A DNA stretch of 32,161 bases from Rivularia sp. T60_A2020_040 (GTDB taxonomy: Bacteria > Cyanobacteriota > Cyanobacteriia > Cyanobacteriales > Nostocaceae). The position numbers and the translations under genes are program-made. The notes under the pieces were generated by a model. That model had not been told where the DNA came from, did not search any database, and was given only the letters and a program-made list of their open reading frames with translations. The stretch is from contig JACYMD010000056.1 of NCBI GenBank assembly GCA_015272215.1, forward strand, positions 1-32,161, given 5' to 3'. Of the stretch, positions 1 to 8,220 are shown piece by piece (the first letter of the stretch is position 1; every line of letters starts with the position of its first letter).

Positions 1-60
1 TCTGGTAAAATCTGACTACTAGTAAGGTTATATTAATTAACCCATTAAAACTAATGAAAA

Positions 61-165
61 GGACTAGTAGTAGTCCATGTCATTAATTTTAAATGTTTGT
101 AGTTGGGATGCCCGCCCTCGGCTTGAGCGATAAATCGCAACTACAAACCCCTCAAAACTTATGAC
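61..165. repeat. Palindromic MITE-like repeat, copy A
   Basis: The stretch begins with GGACTAGTAGTAGTCC, an imperfect palindrome. It then has CATTAAT and a pair of inverted arms, TTTGTAGTTG (96-105) and CAACTACAAA (138-147), followed by CCCCTC. The same building blocks (CTAGTAG, CATTAAT, GAGGGGTTTGTAGT and its complement) recur at 8934-9057 and 18635-18758, so this is one dispersed family. No coding capacity is seen. Confidence 0.6.
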
Positions 166-188
166 ACGAAATCAAACTTCAATTTTTT

Positions 189-470
189 CTATATGAGTGT
201 TAAAATCCTCGTACCAATCACCCCAATTAGAGCAACTAAACCTAACCCCCGACGGAAATAATTAACTCCTTGGAATAATTCTTCCCAAGCCCAGGTAAAT
301 ATACAGCCGAAAGCGACTACATCTAACCCTGTATTTATATCACCTTGTGTAAAAACGAGTTTGAGTAAACTCGCTACACCCCAAACAATAATCGGTAAAT
401 TTGGTGGTTGAGCAATAACAATGTTGCCGTTACTATCGCGGAAGGTTTTATCGTACAGTGTATTTTCCAT
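189..470 (-). CDS. Small conserved-looking membrane protein
   Basis: I do not know a function for this protein. The frame continues upstream to 515, but I prefer the internal ATG at 468-470, giving a 93-residue protein starting MENTLYDKTF. The residues before it look like translated leader, and neither start has a clear Shine-Dalgarno sequence. After a short polar N-terminus with an AQPPNLP segment there are two hydrophobic stretches, around LPIIVWGVASLLKLVF and LGLVALIGVIG. They are separated by a tryptophan-rich loop (FTWAWEELFQGVNYFRR). This resembles short two-helix proteins I have seen in filamentous cyanobacteria, but I cannot name a family. It diverges from aroE across a 230-base AT-rich spacer. 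Confidence 0.6.
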   Translation of the reverse strand: MENTLYDKTFRDSNGNIVIAQPPNLPIIVWGVASLLKLVFTQGDINTGLDVVAFGCIFTWAWEELFQGVNYFRRGLGLVALIGVIGTRILTLI

Positions 471-700
471 TATCATAATCAAACTACTAGGAATATAAAT
501 AAATCTAATTTTCAAAAATACAGAGTTTGACTTTTTTTAAATTAGATTACCTTAACTATTTATATTTAATACGTACATTTCATGAGTTAATACTAACTAT
601 AGTAGTAGTTATTAATATTAAAATTTTTGAAAAACTCTGCTATTAGTATATTGCGCTTTCAGGGCAATCTACTCTACCAACAAATCTCAAATAATAACTC

Positions 701-1567
701 ATGATTACAGGTACAACTAAATTACTCGGAGTAATCGGACATCCGGTAGAACATTCTATGTCCCCGTTGATGCATAATGCAGCTTTGGCGAAGTTAGGAT
801 TAAATTATGTTTATCTTCCCTTTCCTATCGAACCGCAAAATTTAGCAAAAGCCCTCGATGGTTTTGCTGCCATTGGTGTTGTGGGATTTAACGCTACAAT
901 TCCCCACAAACAAGCAATAATACCTTTACTTTCAGAAATTGAACCAATCGCTCAAGCTGTGGGTGCGGTGAATACCGTTGTTCGTAAAAACGACAAATGG
1001 ATAGGTACAAATACTGATACCGAAGGGTTTATTGCTCCTTTGCAATTATTAGATAGAGATTGGAGTCAAATCACAGCGGTGGTTTTGGGTAATGGTGGTG
1101 CTGCTAGAGCAGTTGTTGCAGGTTGTACTCAATTAGGTTGTGCATCGGTTGATGTGGTGGGACGTAATTTACAAAAGTTAGTAGAATTCCGCGATAGTTG
1201 GCAAGATTCACCGTTAGTCGTTAATTTACAAATTCATCAATGGGATGCTTTACCACAAATAATTGATCGAGCAAATTTGTTAATTAATACTACTCCTATT
1301 GGGATGTATCCCCATATTGAAAATTCACCATTAGATAAAAAATTATTCGCGCATCTACCAAAAGGTGCAATTGTTTATGATTTAATTTACACTCCCAGCC
1401 CGACTAAATTTTTGCAATATGCACAAGCAACAAATGTAATTGCGATCGACGGTTTAGAAATGTTAGTTCAACAAGGTGCTGCGGCTCTGAAGATTTGGCT
1501 GCAACGGGAAACTGTTCCTGTAGATGTGATGCGTCAAACCTTGCAGCAACAGCTTGATCAAAAATAA
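701..1567 (+). CDS. aroE: Shikimate dehydrogenase
   Basis: AroE reduces 3-dehydroshikimate to shikimate with NADPH in the chorismate pathway, in the cytosol. The 288-residue length is normal for the family. The N-terminal substrate domain has the signature GHPVEHSMSPLMHNAALAKL (about residues 13-32), with the SxS shikimate-binding serines. NATIPHK (about 64-70) carries the catalytic lysine, and NTDTEGF (about 103-109) carries the conserved aspartate. The NADP-binding loop follows as VLGNGGAARAVV (about 128-139), and the C-terminus ends with the helix containing GLEMLVQQGAAAL. The ATG at 701 directly precedes the conserved core, and no better start is visible. The gene stands alone, as it usually does in cyanobacteria. 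No regulator site is obvious. Confidence 0.97.
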   Translation: MITGTTKLLGVIGHPVEHSMSPLMHNAALAKLGLNYVYLPFPIEPQNLAKALDGFAAIGVVGFNATIPHKQAIIPLLSEIEPIAQAVGAVNTVVRKNDKWIGTNTDTEGFIAPLQLLDRDWSQITAVVLGNGGAARAVVAGCTQLGCASVDVVGRNLQKLVEFRDSWQDSPLVVNLQIHQWDALPQIIDRANLLINTTPIGMYPHIENSPLDKKLFAHLPKGAIVYDLIYTPSPTKFLQYAQATNVIAIDGLEMLVQQGAAALKIWLQRETVPVDVMRQTLQQQLDQK

Positions 1568-2035
1568 AGCAGATAACTGATAAACAATCTTTTGATAAGT
1601 CAAAACTTCAACTTTTATCAGCAATATTAAACTTTGATTTATTTACTTTTTACACATACGTTGTATTATTGGTTATAGCAATCGATTAATTCATAGATTT
1701 AAATCTATGTTAATCATTAAAAAAACATCAAGATAATAATCCATGATTAATATAGACTAATTAGCAATGTAATTTGCTGCATTAGGGTCTGGTCTCAAAG
1801 TAAAACATTAATAAAAAGCATTATCACGGATGATAACCTTTATGATTTAAGATAATACTTATTGGTGTAGGGAATCCTGTAGTAAATCTTTTTGTGAACT
1901 GAATATTTGTTGTAGACAATGGCATTTTCTATGATTGCTTGTCAAGTGTTGATACTTGAGCAGGTAGGGAAAAGTTTTACTTAATTGAGGCGAAATGAGT
2001 AATTCAAAAAAATAACACAATATGGTGTTTTTACG
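1568..2035. other. Intergenic spacer after aroE, containing a perfect 18-bp palindrome
   Basis: No gene is supported in this AT-rich 468-base spacer. It contains the perfect palindrome CATAGATTTAAATCTATG at 1692-1709, with TTAAT-like flanks extending the symmetry. It has no clear T-run behind it, so it is a better candidate for an operator or a cruciform than for a classical terminator. A weaker inverted pair (CTGATAAA near 1574, TTTATCAG near 1614) could form the aroE terminator. A 66-codon minus-strand frame here (1859-2059) has no recognisable features. Confidence 0.45.
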
Positions 2036-2260
2036 ATGCAAATAACCAATCAGATCCATTTTAGGAACCTGCGCGGAGACATCTTTGGTGGTTTGACTGC
2101 GGCAATTATTGCTTTACCGATGGCATTGGCTTTCGGGGTAGCATCCGGTGCTGGGCCTGCGGCGGGACTTTACGGTGCTATTTTAATCGGCTTTTTTGCA
2201 GCGTTATTTGGCGGTACTCCAACATTAATTTCCGAGCCTACAAGTCCGATGACAGTTTAA
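2036..2260 (+). pseudogene. SulP-family anion transporter, N-terminal remnant (BicA/sulfate permease type)
   Basis: The 74 residues match the start of SulP transporters: a short cytoplasmic lead (LRGDIFGGLTAAIIALPMAL) followed by helices 1-2 (FGVASGAGPAAGLYGAILIG, FFAALFGGTP). Then comes LISEPTSPMTV, where full-length members read on through a GPTGPM-type motif into about 480 further residues. Here a TAA stops the frame immediately after MTV, and the next 300 bases hold no continuation in any frame that I can see. The protein cannot contain the transport core or the STAS domain. SulP members in cyanobacteria include BicA, the sodium-dependent bicarbonate importer. It lies directly upstream of a sodium/proton antiporter gene, a plausible former functional pair. 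The remnant is most likely dead; a new small protein is less likely. Confidence 0.8.
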
Positions 2261-2569
2261 ATATGATCTAATATGGTATGGTTCAGTGAAAAAAAGCCGG
2301 GGGGGTTAATTAACAGAAAGTTTATTTCAAATAAAGTTGCTAAATAGTTGTGTGAAATAAATTATTTAGTTATTTCGTTACTAGAGCGAACAGTAATAGA
2401 ATACAGCGATTTCATTTGTGTTCAAAAATAGCTAAATACTTCTTTTTGACTGGTTATTTAATCCAAAATGTCAAATCGTATTAGGATAATTAATAAGAAC
2501 CATTATCGAAATTGCCTATCCTTAACAAACAGAGCAAACCTTTGAAACGAAAAATTAATTAATACATCA
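2261..2569. other. AT-rich spacer, presumed promoter region of the NhaS3-like gene
   Basis: There is no gene here. The stretch is where the missing part of the SulP gene would have been, but its base composition and stops look non-coding. It includes a short G-run (about 2300) and an AT-rich run leading to the ATG at 2570. I see no clear operator. Confidence 0.4.
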
Positions 2570-3943
2570 ATGAATTATCCACTTGAACTGATTGCGCCAA
2601 TAAATCACTTACTGGCAACAGCCGAAGCTGAAAATGCACCCATTGTCCTTGCAGGGGTACTGCTGAGCTTAGTTGTAATTTATCTTGCTAGTAAATTATG
2701 TGGTGAGTTGTCCAGAATGCTGGACTTTCCCCCAGTTTTGGGTGAATTAGTCGGTGGTGTGGTAGTCGGTGCTTCTGCACTAAATTTGATCGTGTTTCCC
2801 GAAAACGGTGCGAGTGCTTCCGATTCCCTAATCATGACTGCTTTACAATTTTTCGATCACCCAAGCCCGGAAGCGGTAGAGGCAATTTTTGCCAGTCAAA
2901 GTGAAGCAATTTCAATTTTGGCAGAATTAGGCGTAATTGTGCTGCTGTTTGAAATTGGTTTGGAATCGGATTTGAGAGAACTGCAAAAAGTTGGTTATCA
3001 AGCTGCAATTGTAGCTGTGGTGGGAGTAGTTGCTCCTTTTACAGCGGGAACTGCGGGTTTGATGTTTTTGTTTAACGTGCCGACAATTCCAGCAGTGTTC
3101 GCAGGTGCAGCTTTAACAGCAACAAGTATTGGTATCACCTCAAAAGTTTTATCAGAGTTAGGATATCTCAAATCACCAGAAGGTCAAATTATTGTCGGTG
3201 CGGCAGTAATTGATGATGTTTTAGGTATTATCGTTTTAGCAGTAGTGGCAAGTTTGGCGAAAACTGGTGAAATTGATATTTCCAATGTAATTTACCTGAT
3301 TATCAGCGCCACAGTTTTTCTATTCGGTTCGATTTTACTCGGTAAATTCTTCAATAAAGCGTTTAATCTGAGTGCCGAAATCTTGAAAACAAGAGGAAAC
3401 ATCGTAATTCCAGCGTTTATCTTTGCATTATTGATGTCTTTTCTTGCCAATGCAATCCACTTAGAAGCAATTTTAGGTGCTTTTGCGGCTGGTTTAGTTC
3501 TTGATGAAACCGATAAACGTAATGAACTAGACGAACAAGTAATTCCCATTGCAGATATACTTGTGCCAATTTTCTTCGTGACAGTGGGAGCCAGAGTTGA
3601 TTTAAGCGTGCTTAATCCGATAGTTCCGGAAAATCGTCAAGGTTTAGTTTTGGCGGTATTTTTGATTGTAGTCGCGATTATTGGTAAAGTAATCACGGGT
3701 TGGGCAGTCTTCGGTAAACCCGGAATAAATCGCTTAGCGATTGGTGTAGGGATGGTACCACGGGGTGAAGTGGGGCTAGTATTTGCGGGAATTGGTGCAG
3801 CCAGCGGCGCACTTGATAAACCTTTGCAAGCAGCGATCATTATTATGGTCATTTTAACGACGTTTTTAGCACCACCTTTCTTACGCTTTGCGTTTAAAAA
3901 CCCAGCCAAAGGTGCTGTAGAAGAAGCAGATACTGCTAGCTAA
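2570..3943 (+). CDS. nhaS3: CPA2-family Na+/H+ antiporter, NhaS3-like
   Basis: This is a monovalent cation/proton antiporter of 457 residues with about 12-13 membrane helices. The first hydrophobic segment is followed by the family block LDFPPVLGELVGGVVVGASAL (about residues 51-72). Then come the polar helix ELGVIVLLFEIGLESDL and the ion-site helix AAVIDDVLGIIVLAVVA, whose adjacent aspartates are the expected cation/proton ligands. The C-terminal part has GVGMVPRGEVGLVFAGIGA, also a family signature. Its overall pattern resembles NhaS3 of Synechocystis (sll0689), an essential antiporter reported in thylakoid membranes. The symbol is given by similarity from memory, not from a search. The gene follows a dead SulP transporter and ends in a clear terminator, so it is probably transcribed alone. 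Confidence 0.85.
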   Translation: MNYPLELIAPINHLLATAEAENAPIVLAGVLLSLVVIYLASKLCGELSRMLDFPPVLGELVGGVVVGASALNLIVFPENGASASDSLIMTALQFFDHPSPEAVEAIFASQSEAISILAELGVIVLLFEIGLESDLRELQKVGYQAAIVAVVGVVAPFTAGTAGLMFLFNVPTIPAVFAGAALTATSIGITSKVLSELGYLKSPEGQIIVGAAVIDDVLGIIVLAVVASLAKTGEIDISNVIYLIISATVFLFGSILLGKFFNKAFNLSAEILKTRGNIVIPAFIFALLMSFLANAIHLEAILGAFAAGLVLDETDKRNELDEQVIPIADILVPIFFVTVGARVDLSVLNPIVPENRQGLVLAVFLIVVAIIGKVITGWAVFGKPGINRLAIGVGMVPRGEVGLVFAGIGAASGALDKPLQAAIIIMVILTTFLAPPFLRFAFKNPAKGAVEEADTAS

Positions 3944-3982
3944 AATTAAATTTAAAAATTTTTCAGCTTTGTATAAATAACC

Positions 3983-4010
3983 AAGTCACCCTTTGAGGTG
4001 GCTTTTTTTT
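3983..4010 (+). terminator. Rho-independent terminator of the NhaS3-like gene
   Basis: AAGTCACC and GGTGGCTT pair (one G-T wobble) around the loop CTTTGA, followed immediately by a run of eight T. It begins 40 bases after the stop codon of the antiporter gene. Confidence 0.85.
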
Positions 4011-4069
4011 GTCAGTTTATTGCGATTGTTTACCACAAAAAACATAATTTCCAGTAATTCGTGGGGGTA

Positions 4070-4133
4070 AGAAGTCGGGTTTTGATGACTGCTTTGTGGT
4101 ATTACGGATAGAATATGTAAAAATCCGACTTCT
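4070..4133. repeat. Dispersed inverted repeat (AGAAGTCGGGTTTT family), copy 1
   Basis: AGAAGTCGGGTTTT at the left and AAAAATCCGACTTCT at the right form imperfect inverted arms around about 35 AT-rich bases. A second copy with the same arms is at 13526-13589. It probably folds as a long hairpin; no coding capacity is seen. Confidence 0.6.
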
Positions 4134-4399
4134 GTGATTATCCTGGAATTCACGCTACAATTAATTAATTTTATTTATGGCGATTGGGTAAAAATAGTCA
4201 TAAATGAACAAAAAATAGTTAAACTTTTGTACGTTAATATTATTAAACCCAAAACCTTGATGTTGAGTTAAACGCACATAAACGAAAACAGGTATTGAAT
4301 ACAGCCGACTAATAGATAAATTTTGATAATAAAGAATTCAAAAATAATTAGACCTATATATTATCAAAAAAACTAACCTAGAATCATCAATTATTTATA
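4134..4399. other. AT-rich spacer before the CPA2-UspA gene
   Basis: Nothing gene-like is seen. This is presumably the promoter and leader of the antiporter at 4400. I could not pick out a convincing -10/-35 pair or regulator site. Confidence 0.35.
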
Positions 4400-6490
4400 A
4401 TGGAACAAATATTACAACAGATTCCCAAGGGCCCTATAGTCGCTTTTACGATTCTTTTACTCGTAATTCTGATAGTACCGCCAATTTTTGAACGTTTAAG
4501 ACTTCCGGGATTAGTTGGATTATTAACAGCAGGAATATTTTTAGGTCCTGATGGTTTAGGAGTCTTGAATGCAGAAAGTGAAACCATGAAGTTGCTATCG
4601 GACATTGGTAAAATTTATCTAATGTTCGTTGCTGGTTTAGAAATAGACTTAGAAGACTTTCGTAGAACAAAAAACCGTTCCTTGGGTTTTGGAATTGCCA
4701 CTTTTTTAATTCCGCTAATTTTTGGGATGACAATAGGAAGGTTTTTTAATTTTGGTTGGAATGCTTCAATTTTAATTGGTTCTCTGCTGGCTTCTCATAC
4801 TCTCTTAGGTTTTCCCATTGTTACCCGTTTGGGAGTTACTAGTAATCAAGCCGTTACAGTAACTATTGGTGCAACAATTTTTACCGATATTGCGGCATTA
4901 TTAGTACTTGCAATTTGTGTATCAGTTAGTGCTGGGGAATTCTCGATTGCTAGTGTAGTCATGCAATTAGTTATTCTGGCAGTTTATTCAATAATAGTTT
5001 TAGTTGGTTTTGATCGGGTTGGAAAAGAGTATTTTCGTCGCACTGGAGACGAACAAAGTAATCAATTTTTGTTTGTTTTACTAGCAGTATTTTTAGCTTC
5101 AGTAGGAGCGCAGATTGTCAATGTAGATAGAATTGTCGGAGCATTCTTAGCAGGGTTAGCAGTAAATGATGTAGTGGGACATTCCCCGGTAGAAGAGAAA
5201 GTAGAATTTGTGGGAAGTACCTTATTTATACCTTTTTTCTTTGTAAATATGGGGTTAATAATCAATTTATCAGGGTTTGTATCTAGTCTGAGTTCTGAAT
5301 TATTCTTAACCTTGGGGATTGTCGGTGCATTAATTAGCGGTAAATTTCTTGCAGCATTTATAGCTAAATTACTTTATGGCTATAACTGGAATGAAACCCT
5401 AACAATGTGGTCTTTATCTTTACCTCAAGTCGCTGCAACTTTAGCCGCTGCATTAGTAGGTAAAAATGCCGGAATCATTACAGATTCAGTATTTAATACC
5501 GTCATTGTTTTAATGTTAGTTACAGCTATTTTAGGTCCGGTATTAACCGAAAAATTTGGACGTAATTTAACTGTACCTCAAACAAATTTACGAAAAAATC
5601 CTCAAAATCACGAAGTAGAAACAGAAAATGTAGAGTTTAACTTAGATAATGATAATTTTATTTTCAAGAATCTTTTTAAAGTAGTAGTGCCTATTTATAA
5701 CCCTAATACTGCAAGGTATTTAATTGAAATGGGGGCATTATTAGCTCATCATGAAAAAGGAGTAATAGTACCTTTATCGATTCCGAAAGCACACGTTTAT
5801 ATGGATGAACCGGAATTAAAGGTTTCCATTAAACGAAGCAAGCTATTATTGCAACAAGCGATCACAATTAGTGAAGAATTTCAAGCCCAAGCTCAACCAT
5901 TAATTCGGATTGATGATGATTTAGCACGGGGAATTAGTCGTGCAGCAAGAGAGCAAAATGCTGATTTAATTGTCATGGGTTGGAGTCCAAATAGTAGCTT
6001 ACAAGCGCGTTTATTTGGTAATCTGATCGATAATGTTTTTTGGTCTGCTCATTGTCCAGTAGCGGTAATGCGCTTACTCGATAAACCGATAAACATTCAT
6101 CGTATCCTTGTTCCTGTGAGAAATATTACTCCTCAAATCCTACGTGTAATTCAATTTGCTCAACTTTTTGCCGATACTAACGAAGCAGCAGTTACATTAT
6201 TACAGGTCTGTCCACGAAAAACTACTGATAAAGAAATTGCTTTATTTGAATCAGAACTTTCTTCATTGCTCAATCAAAGTAAATCTCGTAAAGAAGTATT
6301 AATTCAAACGATTCGTCAAGATGACGTAGCAAAAGTGATTATCAATCAAGCTAGTTCCTATGATATGTTAATGTTGCGTTCCTTTCGTCGTCGTACAGCC
6401 GGGGGATTAGCTGTTAGCGACGTGACTAGCAAAGTGCTTTCATCAGTTAGTTGTTCGCTGGTTTTGTTTGGAGAGCCTAATTCTGGATGA
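4400..6490 (+). CDS. CPA2 Kef-type cation/proton antiporter fused to two universal-stress (UspA) domains
   Basis: The protein has 696 residues. About residues 1-390 form a CPA2 antiporter: the entry helix FTILLLVILIVPPIFERLRL, PGLVGLLTAGIFLGPDGLGV, FVAGLEIDLEDFR and the ion-site helix containing TDIAALLVLAICVS. Here the second acidic residue of the usual DD pair is replaced, giving a single aspartate as in electroneutral members. After a charged linker (about 390-425) come two tandem UspA-like domains (about 425-560 and 570-696). The first ends in DLIVMGWSPNSSLQARLFGN, a variant of the nucleotide-binding G-2x-G-9x-G(S/T) loop, and HCPVAVMRL. The second contains RILVPVRN and ends VSCSLVLFG. 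The layout matches cyanobacterial Na+(K+)/H+ antiporters gated by cytoplasmic USP tails. Ion specificity cannot be read from sequence. The gene follows the NhaS3-like gene but is separated from it by a terminator. Confidence 0.88.
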   Translation: MEQILQQIPKGPIVAFTILLLVILIVPPIFERLRLPGLVGLLTAGIFLGPDGLGVLNAESETMKLLSDIGKIYLMFVAGLEIDLEDFRRTKNRSLGFGIATFLIPLIFGMTIGRFFNFGWNASILIGSLLASHTLLGFPIVTRLGVTSNQAVTVTIGATIFTDIAALLVLAICVSVSAGEFSIASVVMQLVILAVYSIIVLVGFDRVGKEYFRRTGDEQSNQFLFVLLAVFLASVGAQIVNVDRIVGAFLAGLAVNDVVGHSPVEEKVEFVGSTLFIPFFFVNMGLIINLSGFVSSLSSELFLTLGIVGALISGKFLAAFIAKLLYGYNWNETLTMWSLSLPQVAATLAAALVGKNAGIITDSVFNTVIVLMLVTAILGPVLTEKFGRNLTVPQTNLRKNPQNHEVETENVEFNLDNDNFIFKNLFKVVVPIYNPNTARYLIEMGALLAHHEKGVIVPLSIPKAHVYMDEPELKVSIKRSKLLLQQAITISEEFQAQAQPLIRIDDDLARGISRAAREQNADLIVMGWSPNSSLQARLFGNLIDNVFWSAHCPVAVMRLLDKPINIHRILVPVRNITPQILRVIQFAQLFADTNEAAVTLLQVCPRKTTDKEIALFESELSSLLNQSKSRKEVLIQTIRQDDVAKVIINQASSYDMLMLRSFRRRTAGGLAVSDVTSKVLSSVSCSLVLFGEPNSG

Positions 6491-6491
6491 A

Positions 6492-6590
6492 AGTTGACAG
6501 TTGACAGTTGACAGTTGACAGTTCTTATTTATTTCCCCTTGTCCCCTTGTCCCCTTGTCTCCCCATCTCCCCCTCTCCCCCTCTCCATTC
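6492..6590. repeat. Short tandem repeats (GTTGACA heptamer and CCCCTTGT/CTCCCC tracts)
   Basis: Four and a half head-to-tail copies of AGTTGAC (6492-6523) are followed by a pyrimidine tract built of TCCCCTTG and CTCCCC units. Tracts of this kind (STRRs) are typical of heterocyst-forming cyanobacterial genomes. This one fills the gap between two convergent genes. The complement of the second tract reappears inside the PiT gene at 28845-28936 and upstream of dxs. Confidence 0.85.
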
Positions 6591-6596
6591 CTTTGC

Positions 6597-8087
6597 TTAT
6601 CCTAACCTTTCAATCAAATGCTCCCCGACTCGTAAAGCATTGGCAATTACGGTTAAAGCGGGACTAGTTGCAGAAATGGAAGGAAAGAAACTACTATCGA
6701 CAACGTAGAGATTATCTATATCGTGAGTGCGACAATTAAGATTGAGAACTGAAGTTCTAGAATCTTCCCCAAAACGACAAGTTCCCGACTGATGAGCTAC
6801 TACTTGAATTGGTGTTTCACCACGAGGATAAATATTTTGTTTATTTCCATCTACAGCTTTGAGTACATCAATCCAACGGTAAATTAAACGGTCATGTGCT
6901 TCGGTGTTATTCGCTTTATAATCTATATATAATTTGGAATTATCCACACGAACGCGATTTTTTGGTGTTGGTAAATCTTCACTTTGTAACCACCAACCGA
7001 TAGAACGTTTTGCTAACTGTTTTAAGCCAAATTCTGGCATTAATTTAGCGACAACGGATAAAAGTGGTGGTGATTCAGAGAAGATTACATCTTGAAGAAT
7101 ACCACCAGAATTTTGGATCTGACCCATGGGGTAAGCAAAACTTTCATCACCCCAATAAAAATCATTAATATAGCGAGTTCTTTGAAACAATCCAGAATTA
7201 GTATTGTTAGTAAGCTGTACTAATACCGTCATCAATTGTTTCATCAAATTACGTCCTACTAAATCCGAACTATTTGCAAGTCCTTTGGGATGTTTTTCAT
7301 TAGCAGAACGTAATAGTAATGCTGCGGAATTTATTGCACCACAAGAAAGTACAATAATATTTCCCATGAACAAATAAGATTGTTCTCCAATTTTTGCTTC
7401 TACAGCTTTAACTTCTTTTCCTGAAGGATTGGTGTGTAAACATACAACTTTTGCAGAAGTTTTCAGCGTCACATTATCATGAGCTTTAATTGTAGGAGAA
7501 ATTCCAGTATCTTCTGCATCAGTTCGTCCTTGTTCTCCGATTCCAATCGGAAGGTATGCTGGATGTAATCCTTGTTTGGAGATACTATTACAAATATCTT
7601 CAACTTGTGGTTCGCTATCAACTACAGAAAAAGGAAAACCTTGACTACGAGAAGGTTCGGTTAAGTCATCACCAGTTTGACCGTGGACTTGATAAAGTTT
7701 TTCAGCTTCTGTATAGTAAGGTTCAAAATCTTTGTATTTAACTTCCCATTCCGGAGAAATACCATCTTGATGCTGAACTTTTTCAAAATCCTGTTCCCGC
7801 ATCCGTTGTAATACACCACTATAAATTTTGGTATTACCACCAACTGAATAGCTAGTTTGAGGATAGAAAAAGTCACCTTCTTCTTCATACCATTGTTCTG
7901 GTGCATGGAAATTTTCTTTTTTAAAAACCTCCGCATCAACTAATTGCGAACTTTCTTTTTCTAAAAATTCTCCTTGTTCTAAAACGAGAATTTTCTTTCC
8001 ACTAGGTGCTAATTTACGAGCTAAAGTCCCTCCACCAGCACCAGTACCGATAATTATTACATCGTAATATTCGTCATCAATAATCAT
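6597..8087 (-). CDS. GMC-family FAD oxidoreductase
   Basis: The protein is a 496-residue flavoprotein of the glucose-methanol-choline family, which oxidises alcohols or polyols; the substrate is unknown. The FAD-binding Rossmann motif IIIGTGAGGGTLARKLA lies at residues 11-27. SVGGNTKIYSGVLQRM (about 80-95) is the second flavin contact. The C-terminal block has HQSGTCRFG with the likely active-site histidine, then NLYVVDSSFFPSISATSPAL and a final helix. No signal peptide is seen, so it should be cytosolic. It is the last gene of a minus-strand run after ctaE, separated from it by 133 bases of tandem repeats. Cotranscription with the oxidase is therefore possible but not shown. If it feeds electrons to the quinol pool that would fit the neighbourhood, but this is a guess. 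Confidence 0.85.
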   Translation of the reverse strand: MIIDDEYYDVIIIGTGAGGGTLARKLAPSGKKILVLEQGEFLEKESSQLVDAEVFKKENFHAPEQWYEEEGDFFYPQTSYSVGGNTKIYSGVLQRMREQDFEKVQHQDGISPEWEVKYKDFEPYYTEAEKLYQVHGQTGDDLTEPSRSQGFPFSVVDSEPQVEDICNSISKQGLHPAYLPIGIGEQGRTDAEDTGISPTIKAHDNVTLKTSAKVVCLHTNPSGKEVKAVEAKIGEQSYLFMGNIIVLSCGAINSAALLLRSANEKHPKGLANSSDLVGRNLMKQLMTVLVQLTNNTNSGLFQRTRYINDFYWGDESFAYPMGQIQNSGGILQDVIFSESPPLLSVVAKLMPEFGLKQLAKRSIGWWLQSEDLPTPKNRVRVDNSKLYIDYKANNTEAHDRLIYRWIDVLKAVDGNKQNIYPRGETPIQVVAHQSGTCRFGEDSRTSVLNLNCRTHDIDNLYVVDSSFFPSISATSPALTVIANALRVGEHLIERLG

Positions 8088-8090
8088 AAT

Positions 8091-8219
8091 AAAAAGTTAA
8101 GAGTTGAGAGTTATGAGTTGAGAGTTAGGAGTTAGTACCACCGGAATTAGGAATTAGGAATTAGGAGTTAGGAGTTAAATAATTATCCCGATTACCGATT
8201 ACCGATTACCGATTACCTA
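8091..8219. repeat. Short tandem repeat tract between ctaE and the GMC gene
   Basis: Blocks of GAGTTGAGAGTT, GGAATTAGGAATTAGGA and CGATTACCGATTACCGATTA follow one another. They are heptamer-type STRRs with no reading frame. Confidence 0.85.
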
Positions 8220-8220
8220 T

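Noticed and set aside
1859-2059. Minus-strand ORF of 66 codons before the SulP remnant
   Set aside because: No recognisable motif or ribosome site, and it overlaps the SulP start; AT-rich chance frame.
6492-6590. STRR tracts as CRISPR or phage attachment sites
   Set aside because: Heptamer units are directly adjacent and recur throughout the window; they are ordinary heterocyst-genome STRRs.
6508-6708. Plus-strand ORF of 66 codons
   Set aside because: Its first half is translated tandem repeat ([11 protein letters not shown]) and its second half is the antisense of the GMC gene's C-terminus.
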